Assembly (NCBI RefSeq): GCF_028476545.1 | Contig: NW_026732530.1 | Span: 124,001-188,000 of the forward strand | Reading direction: 5' to 3' | Length of the DNA stretch: 64,000 bases | Source of the DNA: Physella acuta | Taxonomy: Eukaryota > Mollusca > Gastropoda > Physidae | In this document: positions 1-11,057 of the stretch, in pieces | How positions within the stretch are numbered: the stretch's first letter is position 1 | Layout of the letters: each line of letters starts with the position of its first letter | Notes under the pieces: generated by a model | Database searches by the model: none | Told to the model about the DNA's origin: nothing | Seen by the model: the letters and a program-made list of their open reading frames with translations, nothing else | Position numbers and translations under genes: made by a program

Positions 1-412
1 CCCGAAGGATGATCGTGGTAATGGCTGGAAAAAATCTGTCCCACAGAGAGCGTTCCTGTTTCGTTTTCTCCACTTCCGTCGTTTTGACAGGCTTCTTTTG
101 TTCTGTTTCCCTTTCATGTAACCTTTTTTTTTTCGTTTTTTTTTCTTATTCGTTTTTTTTTCTGTTTCTTAAAATGAAATTTTAAAAAATCGACAGTAAG
201 CTCTATTTCGTAGACGGGGAAATAAAAAAAATTAGAGAAAAAACATATATGCCCTACCATAAAGAGTTGTTAAGTAAAGGAATCTTTCAGACCTGAACGC
301 CTCGAGATGAAGATGAAGTAGAGTGCATCACTTCGTTTGGATCTTGATTAACAAGAATTGGATCTAATATTATGGCCAGGACAATACCCATCTTATATAT
401 CATCGTCATCTT

Positions 413-535
413 CAGAGTTTCTTCCAGGCATCTCTTCGGGGGGCTCCGAAGAAAGTCTACCCCCCCCCCACCGCCCGAAAATTTCAAGTGCCCCCCCCCC
501 CCCCCCCCGGAGAAAAAAGTCTGGAAGAAACACTG
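413..535 (+). mobile_element. Non-autonomous hAT element (CAGAGTTTCTTCCAG family), 8-bp duplication
   Basis: Terminal inverted repeats CAGAGTTTCTTCCAG and CAGTGTTTCTTCCAG; flanked by GTCATCTT at 405-412 and 536-543. 123 bp, filled with poly-C tracts. No coding capacity. Confidence 0.92.
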
Positions 536-544
536 GTCATCTTT

Positions 545-905
545 ACTCGTTCATGCTCAAGACACATGGAGCAGATGAAGTATAGTTAATCTGTTTCAAG
601 GACCTATTCGGTATATCCTTGACTTGACTTTGACCTAGTCCTCTTTGCACCTTATGGAACATAAGGCCTCCACCATTTCGTTTCACTTCATCCGATCCCC
701 GGTTATTAATTTTTACATCTCCAAAGACATCCCTGTTGGCTTTAGTTCTTCGAGAAGACTCCACCTCCATGCCTGTCTTGGGCACCAAATCCTTACCATT
801 ATGAATTCAAGTATTAGTCAAGGCATGACGGGCTATTCTTTCTAGTCTTGAATAGACATCGAACTCGAGACTTTAAGGTTAACACTCGCGCACTCTACCC
901 CTCGA
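545..905 (-). mobile_element. Broken SINE family A remnants
   Basis: 545-610 matches the tail part (GACACATGGAGCAGATGAAGT) and 835-905 the tRNA-like head (ATCGAACTCGAGACTTTAAG), both in minus orientation. The text between does not follow the family, so this is either a rearranged copy or two pieces. Confidence 0.55.
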
Positions 906-1054
906 CCTAATAAAGACACAACGAGGGCACGCAAAAAAATGGAATCCAAATTACAAATACAGGACAGTCGTGAGACAGCGTTGATCAGAGGGACAGGCGC
1001 GTGAGGAAGTCTGTGAGGAATATCTCTTATCTCCAGCAAGGATCGACAGACCTT

Positions 1055-1780
1055 CACATTAAGCCTCATCCTAACCAAACTGATCCCACGCTAAACGTCC
1101 TGGTATTCCGTGAGTACATTATTGGGACATCAGATACTGAAATGATTGTATAGAACATCAGCCACTGACTTTCTTGAACTCTAAGTCTCATCCAGAGGCG
1201 TAGCAACGGGGGGTACATATGTCCCCGGGTGCCGACCCTATGGGCGTCAAAATAAGCTCATTTTAGATGCTATTTTGAATTATAAATATAAAAAATATAT
1301 GTGGGGGGGGGGGGGGCAAATTGAAAGTTTGTCCTCGGGCGCCGGGAGGGGTCGGTACACCTCTGGTCTCATCTTAACCTAATTGATCCTAAACTAAATG
1401 TCCTAGTATTCCGCGAGTACATGATTTGGACATCAGATACTGAAATGATTGTATAGAACATCAGCCAATTACTTCCTACTTCCTTGAACTCTAAGCCTTA
1501 TCCTAACCAAACTGAAGCTATGCTAAAAGTCCTAGTATTCAATGAGTACATTACTTGGACATCTAATACTGAAATGATTGTATAGTATAGAACATCAGCC
1601 ACTGACTTTCTTGAACTCTAAGCCTCATTCTACCTAAACTGATCCTTCGCTAAACGTCCTAATATTCCGTGAGTACATTATTGGGACATCATATACTGAC
1701 ATGATTGTATAGAACATCAGCCACTGACTTTCTTGAACCTAGTATTCTACAAGTACATTATTTGGACATCAGTCACTGAC
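1055..1780 (+). repeat. About 120-128 bp tandem array, 4 to 5 units
   Basis: Units carry GTATTCCGTGAGTACATTAT, GAAATGATTGTATAGAACAT and GCCACTGACTTTCTTGAACT. Landmarks recur at about 1103, 1406, 1535 and 1662, with a partial unit near 1740; the larger first gap is explained by the hAT element at 1193-1365. Confidence 0.88.
1193..1365 (+). mobile_element. Non-autonomous hAT element (CAGAGGCGTAG family), 8-bp duplication
   Basis: Starts CAGAGGCGTAGCAACGG and ends CGGTACACCTCTG; flanked by GTCTCATC at 1185-1192 and 1366-1373. 173 bp. It interrupts a tandem array of about 128-bp units. Confidence 0.9.
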
Positions 1781-4700
1781 TTCATTAGACACAGCTACTT
1801 TAGGCACATCTAATAAAAATAATCCTAAATGTGACTTTAATCTATATTTGTCTACTTTAAACATAAAAAAACAATAAATAAATATACTGAACCTCACTCA
1901 ATCAATGAATTCAACATCATGATTGTCTGTTATATTCTACAAAACAAAAGTTTTTGAGGTGAAAGAAACAGATGACAACTTTTTTTTTTAAACTCTATCA
2001 CTTTCTTGATCTTCTCCAACCCATCCCACACTCCCCAATCAAACCAAAAAAAAACAAATTAAAACCAAAAATAAATCAAGCCAATCGTTTAAATTATGTT
2101 TTATTTGTATTTTGAAAGTCTATAGTAAAACAGCATGAAAAAAAGGGAATAAATAATGCAAATATGTTGCAGATATAATAAAGTTGATACAGGCAAAAAA
2201 AAATAATTGTTGGTTTGAAACAAAAACCACATTGAAAATTTAAAATAAAACACATGCAAAATAGTCCACCCAGCAACATCACATTCACGGAAACTACAGA
2301 CACTGTATATACAATAACACAGGCGAATACAGTTATCAAATACTGTCATGCTGTATAAAACATCTCATATAAAATCAGTTCAGATTATCAATACATTATT
2401 TAAGTACACACAGATTTTTAAAAAAAAAATCTCTACAAAAATCAGAACAAACATGCAAGCAACTCATAAAATTTAAATAAACACCCGTCTACATAAACAC
2501 AAACCAGCTATGGATTATTGATTATTATTTTTATCTCATTTAAATAGAGAAAGGAACGATAACTCAATTTAAAAAACAAATATTCAAGGGAAATATCTTG
2601 TTGACAATTTAAAATGTACAGCAGGAAGGAGAATAAAAATTTCCTTACACAAATGGTGACTGTGGTATAGTAGGTTTTGTTTTACACAAATCTTAAAAAA
2701 CATTGTTAATTAGTTCAAAAAAAAAATAATTCTAGAAAACAGCAATATCTAGTAAACACCATAGCAGCATCTGATTGCACAGGATCAGTTAAGATTTATT
2801 TTAACTGTTTACTGCTGTTATACTTTATATTTATTTTAATTTAAACATTAATGTTTATGACTTTTAAAATATTTTTGGTTAACACCCTTTTATTTGGAGA
2901 CTTAAATCTCTGGAACAAAATTTTTAAATCTTATATTGTGAAAATTAGCAAAACAGAAAAGAAAAAGCAGGACAATATTGAAACAAATCCATAACACTAA
3001 CAGCGATAAAAATTTGATGTGCATTGTAAACAGTGTCAGCATTCACACACAAGTCAATGGAATGTACACATTTCTTGTACACCTTTGGCAGTGTGTACAG
3101 GTAATCACAAAACTTTGGTTAAAAATGAGTTATGAATTGTGAGGAGTAAAAACTAATAGTTTAAGAACTATTTGGGTTTTTTAAACACATTTTTTAATTA
3201 GTCAAAGACTAAAGGTTGGTTTTGAGTTAAGGGTTCGGTTAGGTTCAGTTATAGTGTAGTTTAGGTTCTAGTTTAGGGTATGACTCCTTCAAAGTTTGAT
3301 TCATGGTCAAATTTGGGTTTAAGTAAAGGATTAGGGCTAAGCTAACAGTTTGAGTTAACCTCTAAAAAAAAATACCAAGAATAAGTAATGAAATCATATT
3401 ATCTTAAAGTGCTTAGTTTTATTTAGAAAAAAGATGACTTAATGAATCTTGCCAAATGTTCCTAGTAAGAGTTAAACCAAAAGTGACCTTAGCATAGCCA
3501 AAACTTGCCAATATGATTTGATTTTACATCACACTAGTATCAGTTGCAACACATAATTGTCACTTCTTCATTCAAGTTGCAACACATAATTGTCACTTCT
3601 TCATTCAAGCGTCATTTATAAAAATCATTTGGTAAACTGATCAAACTTAACTTCTGAGTTCGGTACAAATGTTTAGTTAATACTTTAATTAATCAATAAA
3701 ATTAAGTCTTAACTACAGTAAATATTCTTAATGTTTCTGTGATAACGTTTATAAATGAAATAAACAATGTTGATTAATTAGTTGATTAATTTTATGATGC
3801 TGTTATTTTAATAAATAAAACTAAGCTTGTTTTAGGACTTGGTAACAGTGACTTGCGTCTAACAAAACAAACAATGGCCTGTGTTATGAGACTTATCTTA
3901 CTGCATGTATCAAGTCCAGTACTTTGCTAATATAAACAGGAAACAAATATCAGAAATCAAAACAATAACAAATCTGCTTTAGTAAATAATATAAAAAACT
4001 CAACTGCTTATGATAAATTAAAATATTGTAACACACGAACTTCTTGAAAACAATCTGGTTAGAGTTTGGTCTGAGATTCTCCACAGAACATGTGGAGATA
4101 AAGATTTCCGTTAAATCAATTAAACACATATAATTTGTTGCATTACATTAAAAGAGCAATTCATTGTTTTAAAAAAAATACATAAATTTAAAAAAAAAAA
4201 AAAAAAAATTTCAAATTTTAATTTATTATTCCTATTTTGACTCAATAACAAGTTTGTATTTGTTTTATTATCTGTCTTTTACTACCTGCTCACAAAATTC
4301 TGACGAGTTTATCCTTGATAGTTAGCTAACAGATGGAGCAAATAATCACAGGAAAACAAATAATTTAATCACGTCTAAAACACATGTGACGCAGCTTTAT
4401 GATTGAAAACAGGCCTTAAAATGTTAATAACGAGTTAATTAATGTATTAATTAAGGGAAAAGGTGTATTTACATTGTTTCTGCCTGATGAGAAAGACATT
4501 TTTAATTAATCAGCTTTTAATAAGCAGAATGGCATTGAAATTCCAGCATCTGTCATTACAGAAAAACTGGTTTAAATTTATAATTTTTTTTACAACCAAT
4601 TTAATTACACAACAGAAACTTCTTAAAAGACTTATTTTTTTAACATTTTTATCTTTTCACAGCCATTACTTCACCCCTCCCCTATAAACACACACTACAT

Positions 4701-7700
4701 TTTTATTTAAATTATTATACAGTTAAATATTTAACATTTTTAAACATTTTTTTAAAAATTGACAGTCCATTTAAGAATACGCTTTAAGTGTTGTTAATTA
4801 GGGTTAGGCTAGGTGTTGGCATTAAGGTTAGGTAGAACTGTACTATATAACTATAGTGAGGGTTAGACTCATGGTGTTAAGACTTAGTGTTAAACCTACT
4901 CCTGTGCTAAGAAACAATAGTCAGCATGGAACAATTCAAAATATTTATAGCTAGAAATTTTTAAAAACACGGCTACATTTTAACATAAACAGGACAACTG
5001 GTAGCACCCATTATGTGTTTACATACATATATATGTAGGTATATTTTCTTATGAACATGTATGTATACATGCAGGCGCACATATATACACATATACATAA
5101 AGCATTTACAAAGAGAGGAAGTTGCTGAATGATTATCAAGGACACATTTGGTAGGGATCTTATGGCCGAGGCAACAAGGTGATGTTTTCATGAATTATAT
5201 CCAGTAGAAATGTTCGAAGCTTGCATCCACATTTCATGAAACAAACAAAATGTTAAACAGAGGGGTTACTAAAAAAGGGGGTACTTTGTGCTTTACTGAA
5301 GGGTTAATTCAAAATTGTTGAAATTTGTTCAAAAGAATTACCAGTGCATTATATATAGGGACTTAATGGAGAGAACTATTTTTTTTTTACAAAGATGGTT
5401 ATCTCAGGAGACTCTTTTAAATCAAAATTTATTTTTATTATTCCGTTAAATTTATTATCCTTATTTTCTCCTTAAATCAATTCTTTTAAATTTTCATAAC
5501 ACACAATGTAGGGGAGATAAACCTTTTTATTTTGTAAAACCATTACTTCACTCCCCTTACAAAAAAATTTTATTTGTTTAATTTTCTTAACTTCTATCTA
5601 ATATAAAATTTATGTAAAAGGCACAAGCTGAACCCAAAAAAATAATAAGGCAGAAAAATCTGGACAAATCACGTTAAATGTGTGAAACTGTACCTTGATT
5701 TTGGTGAGATGTTACAATGATGCCTTGAATGCCGCAATGATGTACAATGATTTACATTATAATTAAGAAATTATACAATTCTTTGATCTCTTTAAAACCA
5801 TATTTGATTTCAACCTCTTGTGCCTAGGAGATATTTAGTTATATACAAATATATGTCTAGAGCCACAGTAAGGAGGGCTGCAGACAAAAAGACAACAACT
5901 TGGAAGTAATATTGGATGTTATGGAAAGATTATAAATAGAACAGGTTTGCACATATTTGAAGGAAGATTTACCATCTAAAGAATGAAAGAAATGTGATTT
6001 TAATGCTGGTATTTGTTAACATATACAAGACAGGAACAGATGGGGAATGGCTGGCTGTATCACATTAAAAAAAAAATTTAAAGGGGGATAACTACAACTC
6101 AAATCATAAGGACAAGGCAGATAACTTTGCATGTAATGAAATGTCACCTAGTTAAAACAAGAGACATAGCTGTTTAATTAACAAAAAGGGATGTAATTTT
6201 AATTTATAATGGGAACAATTAACAAAAATAAACAAAATTTCCTCTTTTCAACAAATGAACTGTTAAAAAAATGAAATAATGAAGAGGGAACATAATTACA
6301 AACACAAAACAGTCACTGTATAATGCTAAATTAAAGTGGTTAGGTTATAAATAATATGTTACATACACTTCATTGTTGTTAATGGAGAACAGATGTTTAT
6401 TTATGCCTTTTTAATAAATTATCTGCATGTAGACATTTTGATAAATAATCCTTATCGTTGAGTGGGTAGATAATTTTTTTAATCATAGATAAATGACATC
6501 TGGCACTAATGGATCAGAGGGAGGGGAAGGGCAGAGTGTTGTGGTGATGACGATATATTTATTAGTATTCACTAAATGTATGGTTATTACCTTATTTTTT
6601 TTTTGGGGGGGGGGGGGTCTAGCTTTTTGGTAGGTGGGGAGAAAATATATCTATTTTAAAAACTATAGCTATTAGGGTTTAGAAACATGATGGAGGTAGT
6701 GTCATGTTTTTCATTATAGTGGTTTAACAGGCACTAAATATGAGGTTTTCATTGATACTTTTTTGAAACAGTTACAAAAATATTTATTTTTTTGCTTAAG
6801 TTATTAGAAAAGTAATAAGATGAGAGGTCACACAACACATACATATACTGATGCAGACTTAAAACAGAATTTTTATAATCGAGAAATTTCCATACAATCA
6901 GTATCAGGAATTTTTTTTTGAGTATTTGATATACCAAAATACATCATGCATAACACCACACACTTGTTATATCTTTGGCAAAATAAAAAGTGAACATGAC
7001 ATCAGGGCAAGGAAACAAACATAATTCTGCAACAATGAGACAAAGCCAAACCGTCAATCAGCTTCAATTTTAAGATATCAAACAACACAGAACCAACGGA
7101 CATGATTTTAATTGATGCATGACATTAAACATTATCAATCACTAACCCATTTAGGCAATTTTATTTTTAAACAAAGGAATGTTGATAAAGATAATAAATA
7201 AAGCACTGTATAAGAGAAACAATAAAATAAAATAGATATATGTATATATATAAGCCAAAGTGTACATTTCATTAATACATTTTAAATTATTTTCATATAT
7301 TTAGTTTCTTACAATAAACTAAACAAAAGTGTTCAGTTCTACACTTTGCGTAATGAAACACTAACTTCTGAACTTGATATGTAATGACATATAATGAAGA
7401 GTAATTCAGAGGAAAACAAGTGCAACCATTTATCTGGGTCCAAAGTGCAGGCAAATTATTCTCTTATTATTATAGGCAAACTAGACCTCCCGACATTTAA
7501 ACATGGCAAGCACAAACTTTTAACCCAAAAAGTTTGTGATCTTGGAGCCTGAAGAGTTACACAGACACAAAACTACAGCACATCTCAATTAAGTAGGCGC
7601 CAGTTACAAAAGTCTATCAGGTAAGACAAAAACTTGCTAGGAACACTGCATAAATGTAACAATAACCCTGGGTTTAATAGATGCTATTGACCTGTGGCCC

Positions 7701-8645
7701 ATCTGTGTTCATCCAGTTATAAAACAGGAAACCAAAACTGCTAAGCTTGGCTAAATTTAGAAACTAATGTGGTTATAGTAAAAACTAGGACTAGATTTTT
7801 TTTTAAAAACAATATACAAAAACAAAAATAATTCGTAAGGAAATATTAAATATATTTATACCTATTAATAAATTCTGCAATATTGGCTTTTAGAATTTAT
7901 TGAGCAAGAAAAATATTGAAAAAAAAATGAGATAAGATTTGAACCACTTTAAAAAAAACTGATTAATTGAACTTTAAGACATGTGGAGCATTCGTGATGA
8001 GCCAGTGGTACATTTAAATTGTTCCAGCTGAAAAAATATTCCCAATTTTAAAAAGTCTGAAAAAACAGTTGTTCTAAATATATGTAACATTGAATATTTA
8101 GTAATACACAGAAGACAAAAATATAACATAAAGGTAAATGATCTTAAAATATAATGTCTATAATTATTCATTTCTTTTAAAAGAAAATACATTTCAGTAT
8201 TTTTTTCTCGAAAACTGAAAGATAAGTCACATAAATCAATTAAAATTAAGCTCAAGGTTGATAATTACAGATGTGCATCTAAGTTAAGTAGATTAATATT
8301 CTTCTTCTTTGTCTTTTTCTACTCACAGAGAAGGATGGGCTGTTTACTATATCTAGCTTTATATGAGAGGAAAGGGCAGTATGGGCTTCTCATAAACAGA
8401 TCAGAGACATTATTAAAAAGGGTTAATGATAAATGGTTTTTAAAAAAACTACATAAAAACAATTTATAGGGTTAAAGTTGAACATTATAATAGTTATGTA
8501 CATAGGTCTCAGCAAAAATTACAAGTCACATTATAAAAATACAGAGCAGCTTACAATGTAAAAATGCATATAGTATTTTAAAAAATGAGCTCACATCACA
8601 CCAAACAATTAAAATACATGCAACTAACTAGCAACATGAATCTGA
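1781..8645. other. Quiet AT-rich stretch without recognisable genes
   Basis: Nearly 7 kb of AT-rich DNA with homopolymer A/T runs. Interspersed repeats are almost absent, in contrast to both flanks. No coding frame longer than about 90 codons and no exon with convincing splice sites. Its right part (from 7896) may belong to the TBC1D10 3' UTR. Confidence 0.6.
3541..3609 (+). repeat. 33-bp perfect tandem duplication
   Basis: AGTTGCAACACATAATTGTC plus ACTTCTTCATTCA occurs twice in succession without a change, so it is recent. Confidence 0.92.
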
Positions 8646-8845
8646 ACTATAAAACAAAAATCTCAACAAATAAAAATAAATACCTTTGTTCAATACCAGA
8701 CAATCCAGATGTAAGGAAAAGATAACTCTTAATCCAAAAAAAAAATAGAAGAAAAATAAAGAAGCGTCTAGTGAGGTAATGTATGAAAACAATTGTTACA
8801 AGAACAAATCCACAAACTTGTGCTGTGATAAAACCAGGGCCTGCC

Positions 8846-10225
8846 AGAAGTCTCCACAGCAGAAATTTAAGAAAACATCCACACACTAAAACATGTCTTG
8901 TGACTATAAAATACAGAAATCTCCACAGCAGAAATTTAAGAAAACATCCACACACTAAAACATGTCTTGAGACTATAAAATACAGAAGTCTCCACAGCAG
9001 AAATTTAAGAAAACATCCACACACTAAAACATGTCTTGAGACTATAAAATACAGAAGTCTCCACAGCAGAAATTTAAGAAAACATCCACACACTAAAACA
9101 TGTCTTGTGACTATAAAATACAGAAGTCTCCACAGCAGAAATTTAAGAAAACATCCACACACTAAAACATGTCTTGAGACTATAAAATACAGAAGTCTCC
9201 ACAGCAGAAATTTAAGAAAACATCCACACACTAAAACATGTCTTGAGACTATAAAATACAGAAGTCTCCACAGCAGAAATTTAAGAAAACATCCACACAC
9301 TAAAACATGTCTTGTGACTATAAAATACAGAAGTCTCCACAGCAGAAATTTAAGAAAACATCCACACACTAAAACATGTCTTGAAACTATAAAATACAGA
9401 AGTCTCCACAGCAGAAATTTAAGAAAACATCCACACACTAAAACATGTCTTGAGACTATAAAATACAGAAGTCTCCACAGCAGAAATTTAAGAAAACATC
9501 CACACACTAAAACATGTCTTGAGACTATAAAATACAGAAGTCTCCACAGCAGAAATTTAAGAAAACATCCACACACTAAAACATGTCTTGTGACTATAAA
9601 ATACAGAAGTCTCCACAGCAGAAATTTAAGAAAACATCCACACACTAAAACATGTCTTGTGACTATAAAATACAGAAGTCTCCACAGCAGAAATTTAAGA
9701 AAACATCCACACACTAAAACATGTCTTGAGACTATAAAATACAGAAGTCTCCACAGCAGAAATTTAAGAAAACATCCACACACTAAAACATGTCTTGTGA
9801 TTATAAAATACAGAAATCTCCACAGCAGAAATTTAAGAAAACATCCACACACTAAAACATGTCTTGTGACTATAAAATACAGAAATCTCCACAGCAGAAA
9901 TTTAAGAAAACATCCGCACACTAAAACATGTCTTGTGACTATAAAATACAGAAATCTCCACAGCAGAAATTTAAGAAAACATCCACACACTAAAACATGT
10001 CTTGTGACTATAAAATACAGAAGTCTCCACAGCAGAAATTTAAGAAAACATCCACACACTAAAACATGTCTTGTGACTATAAAATACAGAAATCTCCACA
10101 GCAGAAATTTAAGAAAACATCCACACACTAAAACATGTCTTGTGACTATAAAATACAGAAGTCTCCACAGCAGAAATTTAAGAAAACATCCGCACACTAA
10201 AACACGTCTTGAGACTATAAAATAC
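8846..10225. repeat. 69-bp tandem array, 20 copies, open on both strands
   Basis: Twenty units of exactly 69 bp (1380 bp), nearly identical. Because 69 is 3 x 23 and the unit lacks stops in one frame on each strand, open frames of about 516 codons (minus, 10197-8647) and 483 codons (plus, 8783-10234) run through it. The minus reading gives a hydrophobic 23-residue repeat (CGCFLKFLLWRL...), the plus reading a basic one (NLRKHPHTKTCL...). Neither resembles a protein I know. Units differ mainly at one codon (GTG or GAG in the plus frame) and at AAATCTCC/AAGTCTCC. The first nine units follow a three-unit pattern. Confidence 0.95.
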
Positions 10226-10310
10226 TTGTACTAGTTTCCTTTGATTTCCTTAAAATACTAATCTTATACAAGCAGGAATTTTTCCTCATCTATATGCTGG
10301 AAAAATGTGT

Positions 10311-10596
10311 CTGTGATATACAGGATACATCCAAAACAGACAAATATCTGTGATATACAGGATACATCCAAACAGATAAATATCTGTGATATACAGGATA
10401 CATCCAAAACAGACCAGAAATATCTGTGATATACAGGATATATCCAAACAAATATCTGTGATATACAGGATACATCCAAAACAGACAAATATCTGTGATA
10501 TACAGGATACATCCAAAACAGACAAATATCTGTGATATACAGGGTACATCCAAACAGATAAATATCTGTGATATACTAGATACATCCAAAGCAGAC
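10311..10596. repeat. 36-40 bp tandem array, 8 copies
   Basis: Eight units begin CTGTGATATACAGGATACAT at about 10311, 10348, 10384, 10424, 10456, 10493, 10530 and 10566, with spacings of 32 to 40 bp. The array lies between the 69-bp array and the TBC1D10 stop codon, possibly in its 3' UTR. Open frames across it are by-products of the repeat. Confidence 0.9.
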
Positions 10597-11057
10597 AGGG
10601 AATAAAACGCTCTTGATGGTGATTCTAACACACGAGAGTTATCACAACTTGCTGGAAAGGCTTGAGTTGACTCACCCACAAGCCACAGGACAATATGAAA
10701 GATATAATTCTGGAATGGCAAAAATGGAGTCCATGCTTTGGCTGGAATCCAGGTCCATCAACATGCACACACATACACGCATTGAAGTTTATCTTGCAAT
10801 AAGTTTTTCTCCTTTCCATTTTTATCACAAAATCACTTTTTAAAGAGTCTTTGATAAGTTTTTTTTTTAAAGTTGATCTTTGTTGTATCTACAGGAATAT
10901 TTCATTGATTAAACCTGTTTGATTCAAATGTACATCTTACTGGGTTTTTTTTTAAATGAATTCCATGGCACGGCATGCATTCTTTGCATTGGCTTTGCTT
11001 TTTATAAAAAGTATATGCCAGATTTTTCAACCAGTATCAACCAAATGAGAATGTTTT

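Larger units (their letters stand above)
7896..11057 (-). other. Possible long 3' UTR of TBC1D10
   Basis: Reading down from the stop codon, the first AATAAA on the minus strand that I find is at 7901-7896, more than 3.1 kb downstream. If that signal is used, both tandem arrays (8846-10225 and 10311-10596) would be part of the mature transcript. Non-canonical signals such as ATTAAA could end it elsewhere. Confidence 0.35.

Noticed and set aside
3220-3360. Telomere-like GGTTAG/GGGTTTAG words (also at 4800-4880)
   Set aside because: The words are irregular and never form consecutive TTAGGG repeats.
8846-10225. Possible CRISPR array (regular repeats)
   Set aside because: Units abut with no unique spacers, repeats are 69 bp long, and the setting is eukaryotic.
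10290-10721. 143-codon minus frame over the 37-bp array as a TBC1D10 C-terminal extension
   Set aside because: The exon at 11219-11058 closes with a stop in the correct phase, and the frame is repeat-driven; a GATGTGAGG donor-like site in that exon is too weak to argue for an alternative end.
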